Shown: positions 33,238 to 42,136, numbered from the stretch's first letter. The stretch: DNA of 64,000 bases from Spiroplasma endosymbiont of Agriotes lineatus (GCF_964019485.1 NZ_OZ026448.1:496001-560000), one strand, 5' to 3'. Translations and numbers: made by a program. Notes: generated by a model from the sequence alone, not told the origin.

Positions 33238-33316
33238 TTCTGCTTTCTTAATAATTTTGTCTTATTTTGAAAGTCCACATAAATATGACCCAACTTATTG
33301 TAACCTATTCATGCTT
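33238..33316 (-). repeat. Solo end of an IS3-family element
   Basis: About 79 bases match the promoter end of subtype II elements (AAAGTCCACATAAATATG, then CCAACTTATTGTAACCTATTCA). No other part of that element remains. It joins the VirB6-like fragment to a piece of a virus ATPase gene. Confidence 0.65.
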
Positions 33317-33410
33317 TCTTCTAATATCGGATAATTATAATCTAATAAAGACATGTGTCCTAATGAAAGCATTTGTTTATTTGTAATCGGAAAAATAGAA
33401 ATCGTTTTCC
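33317..33410 (-). pseudogene. Divergent Zot-like ATPase fragment
   Basis: Reads TISIFPITNKQMLSLGHMSL LDYNYPILEES on the minus strand (split here for length). This corresponds to the region between Walker A and B of the ATPase in fragments 1 and 2 (SIFPLLETQKLSLGHMGL) but with clear differences. It must derive from another virus lineage. The subtype I IS3 copy interrupts it at 33411. Confidence 0.55.
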
Positions 33411-34622
33411 TGGATTGGCAACCCTTTTTAGGACAATTTTTATATAGACATTTGTTTTCTAAAAGTAACTGGAGATAAATAATTTAAACTGCCATGTATT
33501 CTAAGATTATTGTATCAATTAATGTAATCAAATAATTCAAGTTCTAATTGCGCAAGATCATTGAATTTTCTACCATTAATAAATTCTGTTTTAAAAACTT
33601 TATAAGTTGCTTCAGCAACTGCATTATCATATGGACAACCCTTCGCACTCAATGATCTTTGAATTTTAAATGTAGATAATAATTGATCAATTATATTATT
33701 TTTAAACTCATTACCTCGGTCGGTATGAAATATTTCAATTTTTGATAATGATCTAGTAATTCGCATAATAGCTTGATAAACCAACTCCGTATTTTTATTT
33801 GGTCCGGAACTATAACCAACAATCTCGCGATTATACAAATCAATTAGGAGACATACATAAAATCATTTAAAACCCACTTTTATATAAGTTAAGTCACTAA
33901 CGATAATTTCATTTATTTTTCTATTATTAAAGTCTCGGTTTACAATGTTATTTACTGAATCATTATTTACTTGAATATTTTTGCATTTAAGTCTTGTTTT
34001 TGTGTACTTTGATATCAAATTATTGTTTTTCATAATGTTTCTAATTTTGCGTCTAGATAGGTTAATACTTTTATGAGCTAATACTACTTTGATTTTTCGA
34101 GCTCCATAGACTTGGCGGCCTTCGTTAAATGCACTGATAATTTCTTGATTATAATTATTCACTATTTTCCTTGTGTATTTATTAATTTGATAATAGTAAT
34201 TGGATTTTGAAATATTTAATAATTTACACATTTTTCTTATTGAATATTTTTTCTTATTGCTATTAATTATTATTATTTTTTGGCCATTATCAGTGCGGCT
34301 TGCTTTAAAATGTCATTTTCCATTTTTAAATCTTTAAGTTCTTTTCGTAAAGTTATTATTTCATTTTCTTTTAGTTTGCGATTGTCTTTTGTTTTAAATG
34401 AACCAGAATTATTATAATTTTTAACTCAACTATAAATAGTTGGTTTTGGTAAATTATATTCTTTCCCTAAATTAATAACACTTTTGCCATTTTTGTATAG
34501 CATGACAATTTATTTTTTAAATTCTTCAGAGTATGAGGTTTTATTTCCCATTTTTATATTCCTTCTTTCTTAATAATTTCGAAGTCTATATAATTATGGT
34601 CCAACTTATTGTAGCCTATCCA
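33411..34622 (-). mobile_element. IS3-family element, subtype I, copy B
   Basis: Minus-strand copy, 1212 bp, ends TGGATTGGCAACCC and GTAGCCTATCCA. It differs from copy A (3395-4608) by a two-base deletion that restores OrfB. OrfB is intact (33440-34276). OrfA, starting at 34551, has CAA changed to TAA at codon 13, so the fused transposase cannot be made from this copy either. Confidence 0.88.
33440..34276 (-). CDS. IS3-family OrfB transposase (subtype I), intact
   Basis: About 278 residues, open with TGA as Trp. The N-terminal HTH_21-like part holds [14 protein letters not shown] and [13 protein letters not shown]. The DDE catalytic domain has Asp in VSDLTYIKV, Asp in FHTDRGNEF and Glu in [10 protein letters not shown], with the conserved [15 protein letters not shown] close to the end. 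In IS3 elements OrfB is normally made as an OrfAB fusion by a -1 slip on an A-run. OrfA upstream carries a stop, so expression as a fusion is impossible from this copy. It is the only complete catalytic OrfB in the window. Confidence 0.88.
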
Positions 34623-34706
34623 TAGTAAAGGTAACATTGTATATACAAATAAATATATTATATTTAAGTAATTAAAAATATTAGTGAAAATTTAATAAAA
34701 TTAATA
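34623..34706 (+). repeat. Right-end remnant of ISLre2
   Basis: 84 bases matching the end of the ISLre2 copy at 43722-43800, including the last codons (TATACAAATAAATATATTA). The virus left tip follows at once. At 43803 a MITE-derived palindrome follows the same ISLre2 end at nearly the same base. Confidence 0.65.
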
Positions 34707-34995
34707 GGACGCATAAAGTTTTGTTAGGTGGGAAAATATTTGAATAAGTATTAAGACAGTCAGCAATGATTGTCTTTTTATTTTATAAGATGTTATAAAT
34801 TTGTTCTTTGAAAATTAAATACAAGTGAGTTAATAATGTTGGTATGTATTAAAGCACGATAAATTGTGGGTGGTCGCCATAACCAAAAGGAGTTTACCAG
34901 TTGATAGATAACACATCTTATTAGCTATAGCAATTTGTTTCATTTTGCAATAAAAAAATGAATGGGTTGATTTCCTAAAAATATACACGCTATTA

Positions 34996-35306
34996 GGGCG
35001 CATAAAGTTTTGTTAGGTAGGTGTAGGAAAAGGTTTAAATAATTTTTAATGACAAGCAAAGACAACTTAATTATCATTTTATTTAGAAAATAAATAATAA
35101 AACAAAATATTTAATATTAACAAACAAAATCTCAATAAAAGGTTATAAAAACCAAGGAAAACGCTTATAAAAACAACATTAAAATAAGTTTTTACAACAA
35201 AAATCATACATAAGAAATATATACTTAATTTGCATATTGAAATAATTTATAGTAAATGATTATTTTTTCTTTTTTAAAAAATACCTAAGAAAACTAAACG
35301 CGACCC
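34996..35306. mobile_element. MITE-like element, copy 4, with target duplication
   Basis: 311 bp from GGGCGCATAAAG to CTAAACGCGACCC, inserted in the virus leader. The 7 bases GCTATTA are present on both sides (34989-34995 and 35307-35313). The uninterrupted leader at 26.64 kb has them once, so this is a genuine target-site duplication (7 bp, or 8 if the flanking C is counted). The tips read GGGCGC and GGGTCGC inward. It has no coding capacity. Confidence 0.92.
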
Positions 35307-35536
35307 GCTATTAAATTAGTTCCAAGGGCAGGACGCGGATGTTAAAGTGTAGAAATTTCTATGTAGGGGATATACTAAGTTTAAAATTATTAAAATCTTT
35401 ATTTAATTAAAAAACAAAATTTACTTACAAAGCTTGTTAAACACTTAAATCTGCGATATATAAGTGTTTAAAAAACTAAGTTAACTAACAACTTAGTTAA
35501 TATAACTTAGTTTATTTATAAGAAAGGTAATTTATT

Positions 35537-35863
35537 ATGAAAAACATTGAAAACGTTTTCTTAAATATTAAAAAATATCTCTTAAAAGAAAAACAAAACG
35601 CAATACCTATTAAAGCACCAAAAATTCCGTGATTTAATGAACAAATCGGTATTTGGTTTGCAAAGCGATTTGTTTATAAAGGAAAATATGAAAATTCTAT
35701 TTGCATCGGAATAATAAAAGATAATAAATATCAAGTAATTTCAATTAATCAAAAAGAAAATGAAACCAAATTAATTAAGGGACAAGAATTATTAAGCTTC
35801 TTCATTGCCGGAAAAGAAAACAACAAAAAAGATATAAATTATAACTATTTTAAAGGAGTTTAA
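35537..35863 (+). CDS. Plectrovirus protein, 108 residues, copy 2
   Basis: Nearly identical to the gene at 26866-27192: MKNIENVFLNIKKYLLKE at the start, KDINYNYFKGV at the end. Substitutions are scattered and mostly conservative, and the frame is unbroken, which suggests selection or a recent common source. AGAAAGGTAATTTATT precedes the start. Confidence 0.75.
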
Positions 35864-35865
35864 AA

Positions 35866-36087
35866 ATGAATATTGCGATTGGAATAATATTTATTATCAT
35901 TTGCATAATGCTATTGGCATATTTTGCTTATAAAATTTATGCCAAAATAAAAATGCGAATTAAATATAAAAATGCCATTAAAAATAATATTGGTAATTTC
36001 ACAAAAGATGAAAAGGTATTTATTGCTCGCTTTGAAGAATGGGTTAAAGGTCCTAATTCAAAAGAAAATAATGAGAATAAAAAATAA
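35866..36087 (+). CDS. Plectrovirus membrane protein, 73 residues, copy 2
   Basis: One N-terminal membrane helix (IGIIFIIICIMLLAYFAYKI), then a basic tail ending GPNSKENNENKK. It corresponds to 27195-27416 with a more acidic last ten residues. AAAGGAGTTT is the ribosome-binding site within the previous gene's end. Confidence 0.7.
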   Translation: MNIAIGIIFIIICIMLLAYFAYKIYAKIKMRIKYKNAIKNNIGNFTKDEKVFIARFEEWVKGPNSKENNENKK

Positions 36088-36104
36088 TGTTTTGAGAAAT
36101 TATT

Positions 36105-36248
36105 ATGGAATTTTTAGAACTGTTTATTTCGATGGAAAAAATGCCTGCACAAGTCTCGTTTATTGCCGGATTAATTATTATCATTACTTTTCTTTTCGCA
36201 TTAATTTCAATTATGTATTTACCAATAAAAATGATTTTTGGAAAATAA
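36105..36248 (+). CDS. Plectrovirus small membrane protein, 47 residues, copy 2
   Basis: Starts MEFLELFISMEKMPAQVS with one long hydrophobic segment, ending PIKMIFGK. It is the counterpart of 27434-27577, open and of identical length. Confidence 0.65.
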   Translation: MEFLELFISMEKMPAQVSFIAGLIIIITFLFALISIMYLPIKMIFGK

Positions 36249-36251
36249 AAA

Positions 36252-36482
36252 ATGACAATAAATTTAAAATAATTTAATTGAGAACAAATTAAACAAACTT
36301 TCTGAGATTTATTTATTCAAATTACAACTATTCCGGCTCACATTACTGGTGGTAAAGAAATTAAATTAACCGAAGCACCACTTTGACTTTTAATAGCAAA
36401 CATTGCTTTTTGATTCTTAACAGCGATTATGGTGTGATTTATTTTAATACTACTTTGAAAAGCCATATCAGTATTTAGATAG
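36252..36482 (+). pseudogene. Plectrovirus 76-residue membrane protein, nonsense at codon 7
   Basis: ATG ACA ATA AAT TTA AAA TAA: the seventh codon, GAA in copy 1, is TAA. The rest stays open (FNWEQIKQTFWDLFIQ, then a Trp-rich membrane segment) to the TAG at 36480-36482. The reading frame has not otherwise decayed, so the stop is probably recent. Confidence 0.7.
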
Positions 36483-36493
36483 AAACAAAAGTA

Positions 36494-36628
36494 ATATCGC
36501 GAAGTTACATTGTGATATATTCACAGAGAAATTCAAAATTAATTAGAAAAAAATACAATCGTGTTAAGGTTAATCGTGGTTTTAACAAATTTAAGAAAAA
36601 CTTTGAATATAAATGATGAATGTTTTAA
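36494..36628 (+). pseudogene. Plectrovirus small basic protein, start codon lost
   Basis: The frame matches 27823-27957 (SRSYIVIYSQRNSKLIRKK onward to KWWMF) but the first codon is ATA where the other copy has ATG. The frame is otherwise intact, so low-level initiation at ATA cannot be excluded. Confidence 0.55.
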
Positions 36629-36647
36629 AAAGAAAGGGGGTGATTAT

Positions 36648-36902
36648 ATGATTGGAACTTTCTTGGCCAATGCACCCCCCCCGCCAGCAACAGTAGAAAA
36701 AATAACAGCTGGTGACGCGATGACTAAATTGTGAAATGCAATTATAACGGCGTTTACTAAAATGTGAAAAATTATTGCTGTTAATATGCCGCAAGTCAGT
36801 AACTTCTTTGCCGACTATTGAATATTCATTTTTCCATTTATTTTGGCAATATTCTTTATTTGTTTTAAAATGTTTGAAAAATTACTTGGAGCAGTCCGCT
36901 AA
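36648..36902 (+). CDS. Candidate plectrovirus coat protein, 84 residues
   Basis: Starts MIGTFLANAPPPPATVEK after GAAAGGGGGTGATTAT, a strong ribosome-binding site. Residues 20-50 are amphipathic (ITAGDAMTKLWNAI). Residues about 55-75 form a membrane helix (WIFIFPFILAIFFICFKMF), and the chain ends with the basic LLGAVR. The small size, single C-terminal helix and basic end match filamentous virus coat proteins, and the strongest start signal in the module fits a major product. The Pro codons lie in a run of eight C, which slips in the other copy. Confidence 0.65.
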
Positions 36903-36926
36903 TAAAAAAATAAAGCGGGGTGCAAG

Positions 36927-37917
36927 ATGAAATTTTGCAAATGAATAATAGAAAAAAATAACCATTTTATTGAATTAAATCGTACTTCATTTTTAATTTT
37001 ATGACATTGCGGAGCAATTTGATACATTTACAACGGTTATTTTAAAAACATTGTAAGCTATTTATTTTTAGCGGGTTGTATTTTAATTTTCCTTTTTAAA
37101 ATCGGTAATTTAACACAAATTAACAAAGTGATTAATTTCTTAAAAAATAACTCACCATTAAATATTGTTATTGGTTCGTTAAGGACTGGGAAAACCGCCT
37201 TTCTAGTATACGCATCAAAATTACTAAAAAAGAAAAAATATCACATCGCATCAACCTTCCCATTACTAGAGAAACCCAAAAATTAATTTTAGGACATATG
37301 GGATTATTAGACTTTGATTATCCGGTATTGCCAGACAAAACCTTACTGTTATGAGATGAAACCAATTTATTTTTAGAAGTAACAGATTGAAAAAAAATAA
37401 TACCAAAAACGAAGAAAACGGTATCCAAGAGTATTTTGCTCTGGCACGGCATTTTGGTCATATTGTGCTGACTGGTGGTCAAAGAGATAAACATATTTGA
37501 GTTAAAGTTCGTGATATTGCCAATAATGTGATTGTCGTCATTCGTAAAAAACCCGTTAATATTTTTCGTCCCTACTTAAAAGTCATTTATGGCGCCTTTA
37601 CGAGCATTGAAGAATATGAACGCTGACGAAACACCTTAATTGATGCTAAAAATAGTAAAAGTGGTCGTCGCATTAAATATCGTGATATTCCTGAACTTGA
37701 TATTTATTTTTTTAAACTAAAAATTCCTTTACCAATACTTAACACTTACAATTCTTTTTACCTAGCATTTTTAAGAGATTACTTAAATGCAAAAGTAAAT
37801 CCTGATTATGAAGACAAATACTATACTGACACCGCAATTGATTTAGAAGACTTAGAATACTTAAAAATGGATAAATTTAGCAAATTTTTAAGAAAAACGA
37901 AAGAAAAGGAACAATAA
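36927..37917 (+). pseudogene. Zot-like assembly ATPase, two frameshifts
   Basis: About 330 codons. N-terminal membrane segment (SYLFLAGCILIFLFKIG), then the P-loop as IGSLRTGKTAFL (copy 1 has SLGTGKT), then Walker B LLLWDETNLFLE. After a second shift comes a C-terminal part with YFALARHFGHIVLTGGQRD and FRPYLKVIYGAFTSIEEYERW, typical of Zot-domain proteins. The first shift is two extra bases near 37270, the second is near 37395. In filamentous phages this inner-membrane ATPase drives virion extrusion. Confidence 0.8.
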
Positions 37918-37920
37918 AAA

Positions 37921-38136
37921 ATGGAAAATCTCGCAAAAATGGCCGACTTTCTGGCCCAAATGCTTTATAAAATTTTTGATTTAATTTGAAGTTTAGAAGT
38001 ACCAGGAACAAAAATTCAATTAATATTTCCTTTATTCTTAACACTGGCTGTAGAATTTCTTATGGCAATTATTCTTGGATTTGGTAGTCTACAAGTTAAT
38101 TTAGAAAAACAACGCCAATATGCTGTTAAAAAATAA
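37921..38136 (+). CDS. Plectrovirus membrane protein, 71 residues
   Basis: Starts MENLAKMADFLAQMLYKIFD three bases after the ATPase stop. One strong membrane segment (about residues 35-57, IFPLFLTLAVEFLMAIILGF) is followed by a charged end (EKQRQYAVKK). The length and topology suit a minor coat or an assembly partner. The next small frame overlaps its last codons. Confidence 0.65.
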
Positions 38137-38206
38137 GAGTCGATTAAGTGCGTGAGGAAAAGCTAAAAAACAAATAAAACCAATAAAAACAAAACAAGGT
38201 AACTAA
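38120..38206 (+). CDS. Overlapping 28-residue basic peptide
   Basis: An ATG inside the end of the previous gene, in another frame, opens a 28-codon peptide, MLLKNKSRLSAWGKAKKQIK and on to TKQGN, stopping at 38204-38206, two bases before the next gene. It has ten basic residues and no acidic one. It fills what would otherwise be an unusually long gap in this tightly packed module. No clear ribosome-binding site is seen, so it could be made by coupling. Confidence 0.4.
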
Positions 38207-38208
38207 CA

Positions 38209-38457
38209 ATGTTTAAACTAATTATTATTTTTATCTTAATAACTGTTCTTGGGTTATTAGCTGGTAGTCATTTTGAAACTTTAACAAACTATATTAGCGA
38301 AGGGCTTGCCAATTTCCAAAAGTTTATTACTAGCAATTTAACAATTTTAGAACTATTTAAACCAATGGCCCGGATATTTTCGCAACACCCAATTTTTACC
38401 ATTCTTGGTGTTGCTTGTGTACTTATTGCCTTATTTATTGTAATTAAAGGTGGGTAA
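38209..38457 (+). CDS. Plectrovirus membrane protein, 82 residues
   Basis: Starts MFKLIIIFILITVLGLLAGS, a signal- or anchor-like helix. A polar middle (YISEGLANFQKFITSNLTIL) follows, then a second helix near the end (ILGVACVLIALFIVIKGG). CAAGGTAACTAAC precedes it. A signal plus one further helix is the classic arrangement of a filamentous major coat precursor, so this is an alternative coat candidate to the 84-residue protein at 36648. Confidence 0.65.
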   Translation: MFKLIIIFILITVLGLLAGSHFETLTNYISEGLANFQKFITSNLTILELFKPMARIFSQHPIFTILGVACVLIALFIVIKGG

Positions 38458-38461
38458 AAAA

Positions 38462-39082
38462 ATGGAAAAATGAACCAAAAAACAAGAATTAGAAATAGAG
38501 AATGACAAATTAAAAATTGTTAATGTCATATTAGAAAATAGTGTTAATACTCTTAAATACATAATAATGGAAAAAAATAAAGAAATTTTAGAATTAGAAA
38601 AGTGAAATACTATTCATATTAATCAAAAATCAGACTTAATAATTAAAAACCAAAAATTAAAAATTTTTAAACACGAAAGGAGAATAAAAATGAAAAAACT
38701 TTTAGCAAAATTATTTAAAAAAGATAATTCAAAAGAAAAACTGCCATTAAAATTAAGAATTAAAATTTCTTTTAAAAAGCAGTGGTTAAAAATAGTATTA
38801 AGTATCATTTTCATCTTTATAAGTTTATTAATTTGTGCATTAACAGTAATTGATACTAAATGAATAACCGGAACAAGTGATGAATTTAATAATTTTATGA
38901 ATAAAGAAATGGTTAAATTCTTTGGCAAGTTCAATAGTGGTATTATGCTCGCAGGAATATTTGTTTTTTGATGAGGCGGAGCAATATATTTTGCAATTAA
39001 ATTTGAAAAATTAATCCGCTTGATTATTCAAAAAATTAAAGCAAAAAGAGCCTTGAAAAATGAAATCAAACAAACTCATTAA
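38462..39082 (+). CDS. Virus coiled-coil membrane protein (two possible starts)
   Basis: An open frame of 206 codons. The first 76 residues are charged and coiled-coil-like (KKQELEIENDKLKIVNVI). At 38690 an in-frame ATG with AAAGGAGAATAAAA upstream starts a second version, MKKLLAKLFKKDNSKEKL, with two membrane helices (IVLSIIFIFISLLICAL and GIMLAGIFVFWWGGAIYFAI) and a basic tail. Either one long protein or two nested products are made. The strong internal ribosome-binding site favours the shorter as a real product. The next gene overlaps the end. Confidence 0.6.
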
Positions 39083-39332
39083 TTCTTTAAAAAAATATTG
39101 ATGGAAAATTTTGCCTTACATTTTTATGATTATTATCTTTTTCATTCCATTTTTAAAATTGGAAATTAATGATTTGAAATTATTATATGAAAAATTTGAA
39201 GCATTAATTTCACTTATGATACTAGGGTATTTAGATATATGCATTACAATAGCTTTAATTATAAATTGTGGTATTGAGTGACTTATTAAAAAAATTAAAG
39301 AAAAAAGAACAATAAAAAATAAAATATTTTAA
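39060..39332 (+). CDS. Virus membrane protein, 90 residues
   Basis: Starts MKSNKLINSLKKYWWKILPY inside the end of the previous gene (23-base overlap). Two hydrophobic segments lie at about 20-33 and 49-70 (LISLMILGYLDICITIALII), and the tail is very basic (KKIKEKRTIKNKIF). The overall plan mirrors the preceding protein's C-terminal half, so the two may be paralogues. Function unknown. Confidence 0.6.
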
Positions 39333-39347
39333 AAAGGAGCAATAAAA

Positions 39348-39875
39348 ATGTTTATGAAAATATTTACCGTGCTAACCATTAGTTTCAATAACATTTTTAC
39401 TATTCCCCCGAACATTAATAATGATAAAACAACAATACAACTAATTAGAACTAAAAGACAAAGTGATAAAATTTATAATTTTGAAATCGAAAACTTAGAA
39501 AAAGTATATTTTCATCTTTTAAGAGATAAAAATAGAGTTGGAGAAATTAACATGTATCAAAAAGACAATATCAATCTAAATAAAAAATTACCAGAATTAA
39601 AAAATTTAAACAAACTTATTTTCCTATTTACAAAAGAATTTTACAATAATCAAGATAAACAAGATAAAATTACAAAATTAATAACTACATATAGGCAAAA
39701 AATAACTGGCCCTAACGGCCCTAATATAAAGCCACATGAGCTTTGAATAATTAATAAAAAAATAACAATCAAAGTACAAAGTACAAAGTTAGAAATTTGA
39801 GACAATAGCGATAATACAATAGATTATACATTAAGAAATACAAGTAACTTTGAAATTAAAATTGAAAATCCGTAA
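39348..39875 (+). CDS. Virus exported protein, 175 residues
   Basis: Start MFMKIFTVLTISFNNIFTI is signal-peptide-like and is followed by a soluble, Lys/Asn-rich domain. AAAAAGGAGCAATAAAA precedes the ATG. The chain reads DKIYNFEIENLEKVYFHLL in the middle and ends TLRNTSNFEIKIENP. It is the last gene before a terminator. A secreted protein at the end of the structural module would suit a host-attachment or minor coat role, as pIII has in other filamentous viruses. That is inference. Confidence 0.6.
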
Positions 39876-39996
39876 TAACTAAATTTAAAAACTGTTAAAA
39901 TTACTACCCAAAGAAAGGTTAGTTTTCTATGATGACAACACCCTTAAACAAATAAGCAATTTTTCATTTTTTCTTCTTTCTATTTTGTCAAGATAA

Positions 39997-40026
39997 AAAC
40001 CAGTAATTAATTAAAATTACTGGTTT
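39997..40026 (+). terminator. Terminator of the virus structural module
   Basis: A perfect 12-bp stem AAACCAGTAATT (39997-40008) pairs with 40015-40026, 122 bases after the last virus gene. The region between holds only an eight-codon frame (MMTTPLNK). Confidence 0.75.
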
Positions 40027-40123
40027 GAATATTTTTCTTGTTTTTATAAGAAATTTAAACTTGTTATGCTTGTTTTAATTAAAATTATTGTTCTAAATAG
40101 GCTAATATCGTTTTTATAAAACC

Positions 40124-42136
40124 TTATACTATAGTAGTAACTGTATTTGTTCTTACCGGCCCTTCTCTTTCTGATGAAAAAAATGCGCCACCGTTAAATG
40201 TTATTTTATCATTGTTTTTATCTATAGCAATTTCATTGGGTAATAAACTATATTTTTGTAAAATTTGCATTACTTCTGTAATTGATAATGTAATTATTTG
40301 TTCTTTATTGTTATCATCAATTATTTTGGCACTAATTGTTCCATTAATTTTTTGTTTTAAATTTAACGTAATTCCAGATTTAACTATTCTTACAAAATAA
40401 TTAATTTGTAATTTTTCATTGGGGTTAAGTTCAAATTTATCAACGGGTTCCTTAAAAATACTTAAAATCATTTCTTGTTCTTGTTTATTTGTGTTTGATA
40501 AATCAAATTCATTTGATAATACATTAATGATTTCAGAATTTTTATTATTTATATTTGTAAAATCTGTTAATTTCATTTCATCATCAGAATTTATGTTTCA
40601 ACCATTTAATTTATTTTCTTGTTTTGTTTTAGTTAATCCTGTTGTAATTTGAAATACTAATTTTGATTTTAAATTATATTCACAAGCAGGTACATTAAAT
40701 GATCTTGTATTCGGAGTTTTATTAATAATTTCTCTATCAGAACATACATTTTTAGGAACATTAGATCATAAAAATGAATTTTCTTTTCTTGTAACTTCAA
40801 CATTTGAAAAAGTTAAATTATTAGTATCAATATTTTTTATTTCTTTAAATTTTAAATTTGGATTTTCATCTTGAAATTTAAAAAATATCGCTTCTTGAAT
40901 TAATTCATTTAAATTAATAATTTTATTTTGTTGTGATATATCTAAATCAGAATTTAAATAATATCAACTATACTCATATACATTTTTATCTGCTGAACCA
41001 ATATATAATTTATTATTTAATACTACACCAGCTGAATCAATTCATCCCCTCGCTTGAATAACAACTTTTTGTTGACCTGTAGCGGGATCGTACTCATAAA
41101 CCCGACTATTACTACATCCAAAATAAAGTTTATTATTTAGTACTACGCCAGACGATCTTATATTATTAACTACACCAAGAGCATTGTCTATCGCTTCAAT
41201 AACAACTTTTTGTTTACCTGTCAATGGATCATATTCATATACTTTGTGATCATCTGAACCAAAATATAATTTGTTATTTAACATAACTCCAGAAGTTCAA
41301 ATTTCTCCGTTTGCTCGAATAACAACTTTTTGTTGACCTGTCAATGGATCATATTCATAAACATTATGATCTCATGAACCAAAATAAAGCTTATTATTTA
41401 ATACAATACCAGAAGAATAAATTACACTACTTGCTGTAATGACAACTTTTTGTTGTTCAGTTACAGGATCATACTCATATACATTTTTATCTGCTGAACC
41501 AATATATAATTTATTATTTAATACTACGCCAGCTGAATCAATTCATTCCCTTGCTTGAATAACAACTTTTTGTTGACCTGTAGCGGGATCGTACTCATAA
41601 ACCCGACTATTACTACATCCAAAATAAAGTTTATTATTTAGTACTACGCCAGACGATCTTATATTATTAACTACACCAAGAGCATTGTCTATCGCTTCAA
41701 TAACAACTTTTTGTTTACCTGTCAATGGATCATATTCATATACTTTGTGATCATCTGAACCAAAATATAATTTGTTATTTAACATAACTCCAGAAGTTCA
41801 AATTTCTCCGTTTGCTCGAATAACAACTTTTTGTTGACCTGTCAATGGATCATATTCATAAACATTATGATCTCATGAACCAAAATATACTTTGCTATTA
41901 AAAATAATACCATCCGAACGAACTATCCCATTCGTGTTGATTACAGTTTTTACTATATTTATTTTATTATTTTCATTATTGCTTCATTTTTGTCTTTTAT
42001 AATTTATGTTTTCTAAATTATTTGTTTGTAAAAAATTAATTTCATTTTTTGTTTGAGTTGGAGCGTTTCCGACAATGCCCGACATTCCAGTTCCTGCTAT
42101 TGTTATTGTTCCTAAAATTTCTAGTAATTTTTTCAT
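40124..42136 (-). CDS. Secreted PQQ-like beta-propeller repeat protein
   Basis: 670 residues, open throughout with TGA as Trp. The N-terminus MKKLLEILGTITIAGTG leads to MSGIVGNAP, a signal peptide without a lipobox Cys. Residues about 60-400 hold nine repeats of about 40-45 residues with the core VLNNKLYFGSDDHKVYEYDP and LTGQQKVVI, the blade pattern of PQQ-like propellers. A 501-base tandem duplication (167 residues) doubled part of the array. The last 250 residues are a separate domain (NLTFSNVEVTRKENSFLW, GFNL-like) with no known motif. It is probably surface exposed and may bind host molecules. Neighbours are virus DNA and ISLre2. Confidence 0.85.
40970..41887. repeat. 501-base tandem duplication inside the propeller gene
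   Basis: Sequence 40970-41386 recurs at 41471-41887 with the same order of blades. Only a handful of base changes separate the two, for example CCCCTCGC versus TCCCTTGC. 501 is a multiple of three, so the frame is kept. The near identity points to a recent event. Confidence 0.9.

Larger units (their letters stand above)
34707..39875 (+). mobile_element. SpV1-type plectrovirus fragment 2 (longest)
   Basis: Starts with the virus tip GGACGCATAAAGTTTTG and carries the leader (split by a MITE), then at least 13 small genes in one direction to a terminator at 39997-40026. It covers the structural module: small membrane and basic proteins, coat-like protein, Zot-like ATPase and several further membrane proteins. 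It lacks a rep gene. Several genes carry stops, shifts or lost starts, so it is a defective prophage. No right virus tip is recognised, so the right border is set by the last virus-like gene. Confidence 0.75.

Noticed and set aside
41042-41785. Propeller repeats considered as separate short genes
   Set aside because: With TGA read as Trp, all pieces lie in one continuous frame from 42136 to 40124.
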